64,000 nt of DNA from Porphyromonas sp. COT-290 OH3588 (GCF_000769075.1 NZ_JRFC01000038.1:202-64201); one strand, 5' to 3'; shown: positions 1-9,491, counted from the first letter of the stretch. Numbers and translations: made by a program. The notes: generated by a model from the letters alone, not told the origin.

Positions 1-128
1 CTGAGGGATATTTCCCTCAGGGATGGGGATAGGGGGATAGTATTCAAGGCTCTCCAAGCCGCTCAAACACGCAAAAAACACCGAGAAAGATACAAGAAAC
101 TTTGAGCGGTGCATTGCGCAATAGTCTC
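1..128 (+). mobile_element. End of an IS5-type insertion sequence (type A), running off the left edge
   Basis: This stretch is the reverse complement of 15893-16020, with only a handful of substitutions. It carries the same terminal motif (GAGACTATTGCGCAATGC, here inverted at 111-128) and part of the same terminator-like hairpin (1-20). In the copy near 16 kb this sequence lies downstream of a transposase fragment, so here the transposase would lie to the left of base 1 on the + strand, outside the window. Whether that transposase is intact cannot be seen. Confidence 0.75.
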
Positions 129-250
129 CAATTACAAACAAAGCCCCTAGAGAGGCTTTTTACTCACCGCTGGAACAAAGTACCCAAACGATACTGGAGG
201 CCTCCTAGGGGCTCCTAGGGGGCAAATACGAGGTCTAATGATTTTCGGTG
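129..250 (+). repeat. Half copy (right part) of the intergenic repeat family, cut by the IS
   Basis: From the IS end onward the sequence matches the right halves of the copies near 24.1, 38.2 and 52.0 kb. Shared parts are a short stem followed by a T run (about 138-162), a stretch with GGAACAAAG, and the tail GGGGGCAAATACGAGG (about 219-234). The left half is missing, and the IS terminus sits exactly at the break. The rest of the gap, to the promoter at 576, holds no gene that I recognise; it includes a run of eight C at 343-350. Confidence 0.6.
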
Positions 251-575
251 CAAAGATCCAAAGCTAACTCGTCCAAGCCCCAAAATGTAAATATATGTAT
301 TCCCCCTCTACACTCCATATAGCTCTATGATCTGACGACAAGCCCCCCCCAAGTGCATAGGTCATAGGGCGAGAAGATGACCGATTAAACCAAAAATCCC
401 AATACATCAAAAAATATAACTACACTTCTCCCCCTCTTAGGAGATCAGGATCTCCTTCTCAGAATATCGCTACATCTCCCGAAATCAAAGGGCTCGACTA
501 TGTTTCCCCAAGGCAGCGTACAGCAAGGGAAGCACTAAATATTAAATACATCAAACAAAACATGCACAAAATTAA

Positions 576-607
576 TTTGGCTAAAAAAAACACAAAATAT
601 ATCTTTG
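576..607 (+). promoter_or_regulatory. Bacteroidetes-type promoter for the 847-3516 transcript
   Basis: TTTG at 576-579 and TATCTTTG at 600-607 are separated by 20 bases, an excellent fit to the -33 TTTG / -7 TAnnTTTG consensus. Transcription would start near 614. That leaves about 230 bases of leader before the small frame at 847 and over 400 bases before the lipoprotein gene. A run of seven T at 763-769 lies inside this leader and could mark an attenuator, but the stem before it is weak. Confidence 0.6.
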
Positions 608-846
608 CAGCCCAAATTATTGATTTAGGGCAACTCGATCAGAGGCGCCCTTAGACTACTTAATTTAATTTATTCTTTATTATACAGACAATTATACTAC
701 AAGCCTATTGTATATCAAAACGGTTTGCTCTAGTCTGAGCGTTTCACTCTCGGGGCTCTCTATTTTTTTACATATTGACCAGCGAGTAGGCACATCCATT
801 TTTATTAGAAAAAAACATCAATCATCAAGTTAATACTATTAAACTT

Positions 847-996
847 ATGTTATCGAAAGAAAAGATCGATGCAAGGCTGCGTTACGTACCGCCTATTGCA
901 TTTGGGGAGGTGAATTTATCTCTAACCAGTTTACTTGTTACATTCTCCATCACTGGAGAAATAGAGGATTTCGATGGAGAAATCGAAGAGCTATAG
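847..996 (+). CDS. Possible 49-residue small protein upstream of the large lipoprotein
   Basis: An ATG at 847 opens a 49-codon frame ending in TAG at 994-996. The product starts MLSKEKIDAR and ends in an acidic tail (GEIEDFDGEIEEL). It has no signal peptide and no domain that I recognise. It sits inside the leader predicted from the promoter at 576-607, and ends 51 bases before the next gene, in the same direction. It could be a real small protein, a leader peptide that controls translation of the lipoprotein, or chance. The strongly acidic end and the position favour a real product, but this is inference. Confidence 0.4.
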   Translation: MLSKEKIDARLRYVPPIAFGEVNLSLTSLLVTFSITGEIEDFDGEIEEL

Positions 997-1047
997 GCTA
1001 TCTAAGAAATCATCTACATAAAAAACTATAGTACACAAACAAAGAAT

Positions 1048-3516
1048 ATGAAATACCTAAGAATATTACAAACCCTGAGTGCTCTATGCTTGGCCCTAAG
1101 TGTATATGCCTGTGGCAAGGATATAGAGCCACAAATTGAGCAAGAAGGGGGAGGGAGCAAGAAAGGTCAGAAAGACGCAAAGATCGAAATAAGTCTAAGC
1201 TCCGAACTCAGTGGGCACGAACTTCGCTCGATGGGGCTAATCTCGGACGAAGAATTCAGAGCTCTAACCTTGGATACTAGCAAGGGGAACAAGGCCCCCA
1301 AGATCTTCTTGACGGGGAATAACGCTCTAGACAGGAAGGCCCTCGCCACAACTATTTTTCTACGCATGGGCGATCAGCTTGTTGGCTATGCAAATATCGA
1401 GTGGGACGAGATCACTCATGGCCCTGATGGTAGGATCAAGCTCTCTGCGAGAAACAAGACGGCTACACTTATGCCTATAAATAATGGTGGGAGCGTCAAA
1501 GAGCCTGCCCTTGGAGAAACATGGTATATGGCAGCTGTGATGGGTGGTGGCAAAAGAGAAGGAGCAAAAGTGACCTTCAAGCCCAATGGTGTACAAGAAG
1601 TGAATAAGCAAGCCAAGGAGCTACAAGTTCCCTTCGTGTCAAAATGGATTAAAGCAGGTCTCGACAAAAACAACTCGGGAGTACCCACCTTATCTGGAGC
1701 CTTTACATTTAGCCCAATGGGAGTACTGATCAAGGTAGAGATCTCAAACAAAACAGACTTTGACTATAGGGCATATGCAAACACTACCCAAACGAAATAT
1801 ATTCCTCATCCTTTGGGAGGCGGCGCCCTCCAAAACATTGGCACCTATTTATCTCCAGAGCGACCTCGTTTCAACTTACGTACCTCTTCCAGTAAAAGGA
1901 CGGCCCCCTACTATATGTCCGAAGACCTCTCTGGAGGGTTGCGTGATCTGACTCTTGATTTTTCATCAAAGAATGGAGAAAGCGTCACAAGAACTACTCC
2001 CATATCCGATGGATTGGCCTCTTTGATGCCAAACCCTAAACAGCCCGTTACTATCATAGGGACGGGGGCAGGCAATCAGACAAGCAATCGTAGCAGAAAG
2101 CATATGCTCTTCGACTCCACTACGGGTAAAGATGTGGCTATTAGCGAAGTTTACGCCAAGTCTGTTATTTACTGGGTTTGGGGACAAAACAACCTCAATG
2201 GCTCTCCCACCACACTTGGTCTACTAGAATGGGAGTTTCCAGACTTATTAGCCAAGGGGCCTAGATTTGAACGTGTGAATAGCAAAGGAGGACTAGAGAA
2301 TATGCAAGAGCATTTACTCAACGAGAAGAGAGCTTACTCCGTTCACTTTGCCATAAAAGAACGCCCAAGCATGCCCACAGAGTGGATTCTAGACGAAGAT
2401 CTCAAAGAGAGTGGCTCACTTGGCAATCCAACTGGAGACCTCTTTGACTATGATGGAGTTGTTTTTGATTGGAGTGCAGAGGGTCTGGAGCATAAGAAAG
2501 ACCCTAGAATCCAGCCTAAGGTAGTCTACCCCAGCATTGACGAGGCAACATACAATCGTTCTACCGATGTTATGAAGTATGTATTCCCCCCTGCGAATAA
2601 TATCTTTGTACCTATTGGACTAATGGGTTCTGATGATATCGATGTATTTTCCTTCAAAACTCGTTTTGCCCCACGCAAGAGATCAATCCCAATCAACTAT
2701 TCTCCGTTTGACCAAAATCATGAGGTGGTAGAAGAGATCTACATCGGCAATGGTGATGGCAAAGTCTATGCCATAAGATTTGGAAGTGTTAATTTTTACA
2801 CTCAACCAAGTGCCTCGAACCCTCGTGACAATGAAGTAAAAATAACGGGAGATAAGAGGCCTCTGCAAGGAGGGAGATTTTATACCACCGACAAGCTCCC
2901 AATTTACTTCGACGGAGATCAGTGTACAGCTTATCTATATGAGTTCGTAGATGATGGCACCAGACAACCCAAAGAAGCGGATAAAAAATATGGGAAAGCC
3001 TCCGTTTCAGGCAAGCACCTCAGGGTAACGACCAAATATATTGGCAATGCATTAGACCAAGCTGAGATACTACAACGAATTCAAGATACAAGCTTCTGGG
3101 AGGGTACAGCAAGCCATTTTGAAGTAAAACATTTCTACCCTCATAGCGATACTACTAGGAGCCGCCATCAAGAGATGGATCCTAACACCTTCGGCACGTA
3201 TTTTGGGGATATATTCAGTGGTTTGAGAAGTAGTAGTGGTCCCCTTAGTCCCTCCCCGAACTACACCAGTATAGAGCAATTTGCCTTCTCTAAAACGGGC
3301 ATGTATGGTATACACTCAAAATCATATTACTCGGAGAATAATGATCCAGCGAGGACCAGAAGAACTCTGAGTCTAAGTAAAGAGGGTTCAGGATTTAATC
3401 TGAAATCAAGGGTACGCCTATCGAAAAAAACTCTAGAAACGCATCAGAGAGACGTAGTCACTTGGTACCAGTACTACCGTACAGATGACGGTGTCACTGA
3501 TTATCCAAAACACTAG
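1048..3516 (+). CDS. Large lipoprotein, possibly fimbrillin-like
   Basis: The 822-residue product begins with a signal peptide and a lipobox ending in Cys22 (LSVYAC), so it should be a lipoprotein, probably at the outer membrane. No catalytic motif is visible. The body is rich in short polar and beta-prone stretches, as in fimbrillin-like or fimbrial accessory lipoproteins of Bacteroidales; this resemblance is loose and I do not recognise the family with certainty. The gene looks more A+T-rich than the housekeeping genes that follow. It is the only large gene in its transcript, after the small frame at 847, and ends before a strong terminator. The neighbouring IS end and repeat suggest an accessory region. 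Confidence 0.6.
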   Translation: MKYLRILQTLSALCLALSVYACGKDIEPQIEQEGGGSKKGQKDAKIEISLSSELSGHELRSMGLISDEEFRALTLDTSKGNKAPKIFLTGNNALDRKALATTIFLRMGDQLVGYANIEWDEITHGPDGRIKLSARNKTATLMPINNGGSVKEPALGETWYMAAVMGGGKREGAKVTFKPNGVQEVNKQAKELQVPFVSKWIKAGLDKNNSGVPTLSGAFTFSPMGVLIKVEISNKTDFDYRAYANTTQTKYIPHPLGGGALQNIGTYLSPERPRFNLRTSSSKRTAPYYMSEDLSGGLRDLTLDFSSKNGESVTRTTPISDGLASLMPNPKQPVTIIGTGAGNQTSNRSRKHMLFDSTTGKDVAISEVYAKSVIYWVWGQNNLNGSPTTLGLLEWEFPDLLAKGPRFERVNSKGGLENMQEHLLNEKRAYSVHFAIKERPSMPTEWILDEDLKESGSLGNPTGDLFDYDGVVFDWSAEGLEHKKDPRIQPKVVYPSIDEATYNRSTDVMKYVFPPANNIFVPIGLMGSDDIDVFSFKTRFAPRKRSIPINYSPFDQNHEVVEEIYIGNGDGKVYAIRFGSVNFYTQPSASNPRDNEVKITGDKRPLQGGRFYTTDKLPIYFDGDQCTAYLYEFVDDGTRQPKEADKKYGKASVSGKHLRVTTKYIGNALDQAEILQRIQDTSFWEGTASHFEVKHFYPHSDTTRSRHQEMDPNTFGTYFGDIFSGLRSSSGPLSPSPNYTSIEQFAFSKTGMYGIHSKSYYSENNDPARTRRTLSLSKEGSGFNLKSRVRLSKKTLETHQRDVVTWYQYYRTDDGVTDYPKH

Positions 3517-3593
3517 GGCTAATAAGGCAATACGCGTAGACCTCACGATAAGCAAGGAGGTATTTGCTCATATTGCCAAGGTCTAAAGACTAT

Positions 3594-3637
3594 CACGGAG
3601 GGCGTGCCACGTAGAGCACACCCTCCGTGGGTCTTTT
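3594..3637 (+). terminator. Intrinsic terminator after the large lipoprotein gene
   Basis: CACGGAGGGCGTGC and GCACACCCTCCGTG form a 14-base-pair stem with one mismatch and an 8-base loop, followed by GGTCTTTT. It separates the lipoprotein gene from the permease gene. Confidence 0.75.
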
Positions 3638-3688
3638 GCACACTACACAAGACAGAGATAACTTGGTAAGCAATACAGATTTTTTGCC

Positions 3689-3696
3689 TAAGTTTG
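3689..3696 (+). promoter_or_regulatory. -7 box (TAAGTTTG) for the permease-ribBA operon
   Basis: The octamer fits TAnnTTTG exactly and lies about 70 bases upstream of the GTG start at 3768. No clear -33 TTTG was found at the usual distance. Confidence 0.5.
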
Positions 3697-3767
3697 TAGG
3701 GATTTTTTGCAGATGTGTCCTCCTATTGCGTGTGACGAGGAAGCAGCTTAAAAACTAAATAATTGAG

Positions 3768-5720
3768 GTGCTCAAAATAGTAGATAGATATATCCTCAAG
3801 GGATACCTCCCCATGCTCCTAATGAGTTTCTTGCTCTGTTGGTTGATTGTGGTGATGCAATTCTTATGGAGATACGTAGACGAATTGGTCGGCAAGGGGT
3901 TAGATGTCTTCATCATCGCTCAGATCCTCTTCTATGCTGCGATGTCTTTCCTACCCATGGCCTTGCCTTTGGGCATCTTGCTCGGTTCCCTTATGTTCTT
4001 TGGCAACATGGGTGAGCACCTAGAGTTACTAGCCATGAAAGCCTCTGGCATGTCCCTCTATCGCATGATGCTCCCCCTCTTTTTTGCGGTGTCGCTGCTT
4101 GCTGTGGGGCTATTTGCTTTCCAGAATGACTTTATGATCACCTCGCAGGTGCGCATGTGGACCCTGCTCTATTCGGCTCGCTTCTCCAACCCCGAGCTAG
4201 AGATCCCCGAGCGGGTCTTCTACAATGGCATCGATGGGTATAGCATCTTCATCAAAGGCAGAGATAGACAGCATGCCGGGCGTATGCTTGATCTAATGAT
4301 CTACGACCACTCCCAAGGGAGCGACAAAGCACGTATCATTCGGGCTGACTCTGGGCGCATCGTTATGGATTCAGGTAAGACCTACATCACGTGGCGTCTA
4401 TATAATGGACAGAGCTTCGAAAATCTGGAGGAACCAGAGTATATGGAGGCTACGCCTACGCCTCGTGCCATTGAGTCATTCTCTTTCAAAGAAATCGTAA
4501 TCCCCTTCGATGCAAACTTCCGCAAACAGGGCGAGGAGGAGTTGAGTAAGCTCTTCATCGGCAAAAACCTCAATCAACTCCAAGCAGCCATCGACTCCAC
4601 TGGATTGGTTCTAGATAGTATCCGCACCTTCACTGAGGAAGCGCTAACCAACAAGGATTTCTCCCAGCGTTACTCTCACTCTATGCCTAGCCCCTCAGAT
4701 ACCTCTACATGGGCCAAGCAACAGCTAGAAGCGCTGAATATAGACGAACCACTCCAGCGAAAGGTCAATATAGACAGCCTCATACATCTACCTACCCTTG
4801 GCGATACACTACGTATGCTTACTAGGTCTATCAGTGATCTGCGTATGGTTGAGTCCGAGGCTGACGGACGGTTATATAGCGACCGAGATGTCTTCAATAC
4901 GTTTCGAACCAATGGGCAGGAGTGGCACCGCAAGTTCACTCTGCCAGCTGCTTGCCTCGTCTTCTTCTTCATCGGGGCTCCACTTGGTGCAATCATTCGT
5001 AAGGGTGGGATTGGTATGCCTGTTGTTGCGTCGGTACTCTTCTTCATCATCTACTATATCATTGACACCTTTGGGTTCAACATGACGAAAAATGAGTCAG
5101 TATCCGTTGCTTTCGGAATGTGGCTCAGCGCCTTGGTGTTATTCCCAATAGGGGCATTCCTAACCTACAAAGCTTCGCTAGACTCTACGAGCCTCAATGT
5201 AGAGACCTACGTCAATCTATGGCGACGCCTCACGGGTACCTACGTCCCAGTGCGTGTAGTAGAGCCTATCGAAGGTGAGTGCGAACCGAATTACCAGACC
5301 GTACTAAGCGAAGCTCGAGTGCTATTGGCCGAGTCTGAGGATTTGCTCGCCTCTAAGCTAATGAATAGCTCCATCGTACACGTCCTAGTCAATGGGCAGA
5401 AATATAGCCATGCGCCAGTGAGTGTATACCAGCACGTTGAAGCATTGGCCGATAAACTAAGAAGAGTTAATCATCCACTTATACTAACCAAAACAAACGA
5501 TCTACCTCTCCTACCCAAGAGGCTAGCTCCCTTTGGGCTACCTAGTACTAGGGGTCGTGGCATACTGCTACTGACTCTGCTACCTATATCGCTACCGCTA
5601 CTATTGCTACTACGCATTCATCGTGAGCGCCTGCATAGTGGACTTAGGGCGATGAATACCGCTCTATCGGAGCTGATCCCTCTATTGGAGAGGAGTATAG
5701 AAAGTAAAGAAACCAATTAA
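3768..5720 (+). CDS. LptF/LptG (YjgP/YjgQ) family permease
   Basis: In this family the protein is an inner-membrane subunit of the LptBFGC transporter that lifts lipopolysaccharide out of the membrane. The 650-residue product has several N-terminal membrane segments (about 15-125), a soluble middle region (about 130-390) and a second membrane block (about 395-490), the usual order for LptF/G. It then continues for some 150 residues, including another hydrophobic segment near 605-620, making it much longer than the roughly 360-residue proteobacterial members. The start is GTG, in frame with the family-like start [13 protein letters not shown]. The stop overlaps the ATG of ribBA (TAATG), so the two are probably co-translated. 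Whether it acts as LptF or LptG cannot be told. Confidence 0.85.
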   Translation: MLKIVDRYILKGYLPMLLMSFLLCWLIVVMQFLWRYVDELVGKGLDVFIIAQILFYAAMSFLPMALPLGILLGSLMFFGNMGEHLELLAMKASGMSLYRMMLPLFFAVSLLAVGLFAFQNDFMITSQVRMWTLLYSARFSNPELEIPERVFYNGIDGYSIFIKGRDRQHAGRMLDLMIYDHSQGSDKARIIRADSGRIVMDSGKTYITWRLYNGQSFENLEEPEYMEATPTPRAIESFSFKEIVIPFDANFRKQGEEELSKLFIGKNLNQLQAAIDSTGLVLDSIRTFTEEALTNKDFSQRYSHSMPSPSDTSTWAKQQLEALNIDEPLQRKVNIDSLIHLPTLGDTLRMLTRSISDLRMVESEADGRLYSDRDVFNTFRTNGQEWHRKFTLPAACLVFFFIGAPLGAIIRKGGIGMPVVASVLFFIIYYIIDTFGFNMTKNESVSVAFGMWLSALVLFPIGAFLTYKASLDSTSLNVETYVNLWRRLTGTYVPVRVVEPIEGECEPNYQTVLSEARVLLAESEDLLASKLMNSSIVHVLVNGQKYSHAPVSVYQHVEALADKLRRVNHPLILTKTNDLPLLPKRLAPFGLPSTRGRGILLLTLLPISLPLLLLLRIHRERLHSGLRAMNTALSELIPLLERSIESKETN

Positions 5721-6946
5721 TGACGCTTATGAGTGAGTTTAAGCTAAGCACTATAGAGGAAGCCCTAGAGGACTTCCGCAAGGGTGAGTTCCTCATTGTA
5801 GTAGACGACGAAGATCGTGAGAACGAAGGCGACTTCATCATTGCCGCCGAGAAGGTAACTCCAGAGAAAATCAACTTCATGATGCGCTACGGCCGTGGTG
5901 TCCTATGCGCCCCTATCACAGAGGAGCGTGCCGCCCAGCTAGAGCTAGAGATGCAGGTGCCAACGAATACTTCTGTACACGAAACCCCATTCACTGTCAC
6001 AGTCGATCGTCTAGGTCGTGGCTGCACAACTGGGGTGTCTATGTACGACAGAGCACAGACCATACTCGCCCTCGCAGATCCCGAAACTAAGCCCACAGAC
6101 CTTGCTCGCCCGGGACATATTTGTCCGCTTAGGGCAAGGAGCAAAGGTGTGCTACGCAGAGCTGGGCACACCGAAGCTGCTGTCGATCTCGCTCGTCTAT
6201 CTGGTATGCAACCTGTCGCTGCTCTGATCGAAATCATCAACGAAGACGGCACGATGGCACGTATGCCTGATCTGATAGAGGTAGCCAAGCGATTTAATCT
6301 AAAAATCATTACAATTAAGGATCTCATAGCCTACCGGCTGCGTACAGAGGTGATCGTAGAGCGTGGCGAAGAGGTAATGATGCCCACCGCTTTCGGTAAG
6401 TTTAGACTGATCCCTTTCCGCCAAAAGTCCAATGGCCTAGAGCATATCGCCCTCTTCAAGGGGAACATCGCCGATGGAGAAGAGGTGCTCGTACGTGTAC
6501 ACTCTAGCTGTATGACTGGAGATATCTTCTCCTCTCAGAGATGCGAGTGCGGCGAACAGCTCCACAAAGCCATGCAAATGATTGAGGAGGCTGGACGAGG
6601 CCTCATTGTCTACCTCAATCAAGAAGGCCGAGGCATTGGTCTAATGGACAAGATCAAGGCCTACAAGCTACAGGAAAATGGTCTAGATACCGTAGACGCC
6701 AATCTACACTTAGGCCATGATGCCGATGAGCGTGATTACGGTGTAGGTGCACAAATCCTACGAGAGCTTGGGGTACATCGTATGCGTCTGATGACTAACA
6801 ATCCTGTCAAGCGTGTTGGCCTAGAGGCATACGGGCTTCAGGTAAGCGAGGTGCTACCAATAGAGGTTGCTCCCAACGAGTACAACGAGCAATATATGAG
6901 GACGAAGAAGGAGCGTATGGGGCACGTACTCAAGCAGCTCAAGTAG
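5720..6946 (+). CDS. ribBA: RibBA: 3,4-dihydroxy-2-butanone-4-phosphate synthase / GTP cyclohydrolase II
   Basis: This bifunctional enzyme catalyses the two entry steps of riboflavin synthesis. Residues 1-205 form the RibB half, with the acidic metal and substrate loop [11 protein letters not shown] (29-39) and GHTEAAVDL (149-157). Residues 206-408 form the RibA half, with the zinc cysteines C264, C275 and C277 and the GTP-binding motif NQEGRGIGL (300-308). All key residues are present, so both activities are expected. The ATG at 5720 overlaps the permease stop by one base; an in-frame ATG at 5729 (MSEFKLS) is an equally good start. No FMN riboswitch is visible upstream, in keeping with its position as second gene of an operon. 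Confidence 0.96.
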   Translation: MTLMSEFKLSTIEEALEDFRKGEFLIVVDDEDRENEGDFIIAAEKVTPEKINFMMRYGRGVLCAPITEERAAQLELEMQVPTNTSVHETPFTVTVDRLGRGCTTGVSMYDRAQTILALADPETKPTDLARPGHICPLRARSKGVLRRAGHTEAAVDLARLSGMQPVAALIEIINEDGTMARMPDLIEVAKRFNLKIITIKDLIAYRLRTEVIVERGEEVMMPTAFGKFRLIPFRQKSNGLEHIALFKGNIADGEEVLVRVHSSCMTGDIFSSQRCECGEQLHKAMQMIEEAGRGLIVYLNQEGRGIGLMDKIKAYKLQENGLDTVDANLHLGHDADERDYGVGAQILRELGVHRMRLMTNNPVKRVGLEAYGLQVSEVLPIEVAPNEYNEQYMRTKKERMGHVLKQLK

Positions 6947-7042
6947 ACTCAGGGAGGGGACTTTAGGCAGAATGAATTTGAGACAGCTCCGCATGCACGA
7001 TCGGAGCAAAGGCACGACCTAATATTATAGAAAATAAATAAC

Positions 7043-7050
7043 TAAATTTG
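7043..7050 (+). promoter_or_regulatory. -7 box (TAAATTTG) for the FKBP cluster
   Basis: The octamer matches TAnnTTTG exactly. Because transcription would begin near 7057, a reading-frame start at the TTG inside this box (7048) is not credible, and the first FKBP gene must start at 7093 or 7114. Confidence 0.6.
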
Positions 7051-7092
7051 TGTCGCCTAATACACACCGATTTAGGCGACAATAGAGATTTA

Positions 7093-7698
7093 ATGTGTAA
7101 CGAAACAAGTACAATGGATAAAGTAAGCTATGCCCTAGGGCTGAGTATTGGACAGAACTTCGTAGCCTCTGGCTTCGAGGGACTCAACTACGATGAATTT
7201 CTAGCAGGTCTGAAGAGCATCATGCAAGGCGAAACTCCTAGTATGAGCTTCGAGGAAGCCAAGGGAGTAATCAACCAATACTTCACAGAGGTACAGGCTA
7301 AGGCTATCAAGCTCAACAAAGAGGCAGGCGAGGAGTTCCTCAAAATCAATGCTCACAAGGAGGGAGTAACAACGCTAGAGAGTGGGCTACAATACGAGAT
7401 CATCAAGCAGGGTGATGGCGCCAAGCCAAAGCTAGAAGATACAGTTAGGTGCCACTATCATGGTACGCTCATCAATGGGATTGTCTTCGACAGCTCTATA
7501 GATCGCGGAGAGCCTGCGGAGTTCCCTCTACGTGGCGTTATCAAGGGCTGGACAGAGATCCTACAGCTCATGCCAGTAGGCTCCAAGTGGAAAGTAACGA
7601 TCCCCTCGGATCTAGCATACGGAGATAGAGGTGCTGGGCAGCACATACAGCCCGGTAGCACGCTCATCTTCATCATCGAGCTTCTAAACATTGTATAA
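7093..7698 (+). CDS. FKBP-type peptidyl-prolyl cis-trans isomerase (first of three)
   Basis: The enzyme speeds cis-trans isomerisation of prolyl bonds. The product has an FkpA/Mip-type N-terminal helical dimerisation region (starting DKVSYALGLSIGQNF) and a C-terminal FKBP domain with the pocket signatures VFDSS, GVIKGWTE, IPSDLAYG and STLIFIIELL. There is no signal peptide, so this member is predicted to stay in the cytoplasm, unlike the two that follow. The ATG at 7093 is used here (201 residues); ATG 7114 is a good alternative (194 residues), matching the family start MDKVSYALG. Confidence 0.9.
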   Translation: MCNETSTMDKVSYALGLSIGQNFVASGFEGLNYDEFLAGLKSIMQGETPSMSFEEAKGVINQYFTEVQAKAIKLNKEAGEEFLKINAHKEGVTTLESGLQYEIIKQGDGAKPKLEDTVRCHYHGTLINGIVFDSSIDRGEPAEFPLRGVIKGWTEILQLMPVGSKWKVTIPSDLAYGDRGAGQHIQPGSTLIFIIELLNIV

Positions 7699-7729
7699 AT
7701 TACTCGGACGACTACGTTATAATATCTAT

Positions 7730-8530
7730 ATGAAGACGCAACTCAAAACAATCTGCGCCTCCAGCCTAGCGCTACTAGGCGCAGTAGCTTGTTCCCCAAA
7801 AGTAGCTAAGCAAGTTGTCCCAGTTGGTTCCGTTTTAGCTAACGAGGTGGACTCCGCGGCGTATGTATTAGGCTTTGTCAATGGCGATGGCTTCCGTCGT
7901 AGCATCTCGGATTTACCCGGAGATTCTCTAAGCAAAGACCTCATTCTCGAGGGCTTCTCGGCGGGCATGAAGGAGCAAAACGAGCGCTTTAAGCTAGAAG
8001 ATGCTCAGAAGTTCCTACAAGACTACATCAAGACGATTCAGGAGCGAGAACTACAAGAACTCAAGCACCGAAATGACTCGGCCTTGCTAGCCAACAAGAC
8101 TAAGGAAGGCGTCAAAACAACCGAGAGCGGTCTACAGTATCGTGTACTTCGCCCAGCTACTGGCATCAAGCCAATGGTACAGGACACCGTAGTTGTCGAT
8201 TACGTAGGTCGCACAATAGACGGCAAAGAGTTCGACAGCTCCTACAAGCGTGGGCAGTCTGCCACCTTTAGCCTACTACAAGTGATCCCCGGCTGGACTG
8301 AAGGGATCTGCTTGATGGAGAAGGGTGCGAAGTATGAGTTCTACATACCAGCCTCTCTAGCCTATGGAGAGCGTGGAGCAGGGCGTGACATCGCTCCCCA
8401 CTCAACACTAATCTTTGAGGTCGAGCTCCACGAGATCAAGCCATACGTAGAACCAACTCCTGCTGAGGAACCCAAAGCAGTAGCCCCCAATGCCAAGAAA
8501 GCTAAGCGTAGCTCAGGGAGAAAGAAATAA
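7730..8530 (+). CDS. FKBP-type prolyl isomerase, lipoprotein (second of three)
   Basis: This paralogue has a signal peptide and lipobox (LLGAVAC), so it is expected to be lipid-anchored in the envelope, where it would help fold exported proteins. The N-terminal region resembles the FkpA dimerisation arm (AAYVLGFVNGDGFR), and the FKBP domain carries EFDSS, VIPGWTEG, IPASLAYGERGAG and STLIFEVEL. The C-terminus adds a proline- and lysine-rich tail (PAEEPKAVAPNAKKAKRSS). The start at 7730 puts the signal peptide at the N-terminus; a longer in-frame start 39 bases upstream would spoil it. It lies 31 bases after the first FKBP gene. Confidence 0.92.
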   Translation: MKTQLKTICASSLALLGAVACSPKVAKQVVPVGSVLANEVDSAAYVLGFVNGDGFRRSISDLPGDSLSKDLILEGFSAGMKEQNERFKLEDAQKFLQDYIKTIQERELQELKHRNDSALLANKTKEGVKTTESGLQYRVLRPATGIKPMVQDTVVVDYVGRTIDGKEFDSSYKRGQSATFSLLQVIPGWTEGICLMEKGAKYEFYIPASLAYGERGAGRDIAPHSTLIFEVELHEIKPYVEPTPAEEPKAVAPNAKKAKRSSGRKK

Positions 8531-8559
8531 CAAGAATAAACTATATAGAATAAACAACA

Positions 8560-9402
8560 ATGAAAAAATTTTCAGTAGCAGTAGCTGCCCTTGCACTAGT
8601 ATTGGGTGGCTTCTCTTGCAGCCAGAAGGCTGGTAACCCATCAAGCGGATTGGATAGCATGTCTTACGCACTCGGTCTTCTACAAGGTCGTCAGATGGCA
8701 GAAACTATTAAGTATTCACGTGAGCAGGGTCAGGATATTGACTCGATGAAATTCCTAGAGGGCTTTGAGAAGGCTGTGAGCAATCCCGAGATGTTTAGCT
8801 ACTTCGCAGGTGGTATAACAGGTGCGGGTCTAGCTCGTCAGATCGAGGGTGATTCTCTCAACATCGCACAGCTTGTGTCTGCCTATCGCGCAGCGCTACA
8901 AGGCGACTCTACCAAGATCACGATGAACGACAGCATCGCTCAGGATTTGATGATGCGCTTTGGCCAGATGAAGCAAGAGAAGGAAATGCGCAAGCAGGCT
9001 GAAGAAAACGAAAAGAAGTTCGGAGCCAACAAACAAAAGGGTGCAGAGTTCATCGAAAACTTCAAGAAGGAAGAAGGCGTGCAGACAACCGAGAGTGGCC
9101 TAGCCTATAAGGTAGAGCAACCCGGTACTGGTGCTACACCAACTGCCGAAGACAAGGTAAAGGTTAAATATAGAGGTACGCTTATTGATGGCACAGAATT
9201 CGACAAGAATGAAGAAGGCATCGAGTTCCCTGCTAACGGTGTGATTAAGGGCTGGACAGAAATGCTAACTCTAATGAAAGTTGGCGAGAAGGTAAGGGTA
9301 GTGATTCCCTACGACCTAGCTTACGGAGAGCAGGGTAGCTACTCAATCGATCCTTTCAGCACGCTCGTATTCGAGATTGAGCTGCTTGATATCGTTAAGT
9401 AA
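8560..9402 (+). CDS. FKBP-type prolyl isomerase, lipoprotein (third of three)
   Basis: This 280-residue product has a signal peptide with lipobox (LGGFSC), a long charged helical arm (to about residue 170, with many Lys, Glu and Gln around 145-170) and a C-terminal FKBP domain with EFDKN, GVIKGWTEM, IPYDLAYGEQ and STLVFEIELLDI. It is probably an envelope chaperone of the FkpA type, anchored by lipid. It follows the second paralogue by 29 bases and precedes a strong terminator, so the three genes are likely one transcript. Confidence 0.92.
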   Translation: MKKFSVAVAALALVLGGFSCSQKAGNPSSGLDSMSYALGLLQGRQMAETIKYSREQGQDIDSMKFLEGFEKAVSNPEMFSYFAGGITGAGLARQIEGDSLNIAQLVSAYRAALQGDSTKITMNDSIAQDLMMRFGQMKQEKEMRKQAEENEKKFGANKQKGAEFIENFKKEEGVQTTESGLAYKVEQPGTGATPTAEDKVKVKYRGTLIDGTEFDKNEEGIEFPANGVIKGWTEMLTLMKVGEKVRVVIPYDLAYGEQGSYSIDPFSTLVFEIELLDIVK

Positions 9403-9448
9403 CCTATCATCTTTTCTCTAGCCCAGAAGCTAGAGTGCTATACACCCT

Positions 9449-9491
9449 AAGGCGGTGTGCCAGTTGTTTCTTGGCGCACCGCCTTGTTTTT
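9449..9491 (+). terminator. Intrinsic terminator of the FKBP operon
   Basis: AAGGCGGTGTGCC pairs with GGCGCACCGCCTT (one G-U) around an 11-base loop and is followed by GTTTTT. Confidence 0.85.

Noticed and set aside
5887-6327. 146-codon frame on the - strand
   Set aside because: Antisense to the RibB half of ribBA, where both motif sets are intact on the + strand.
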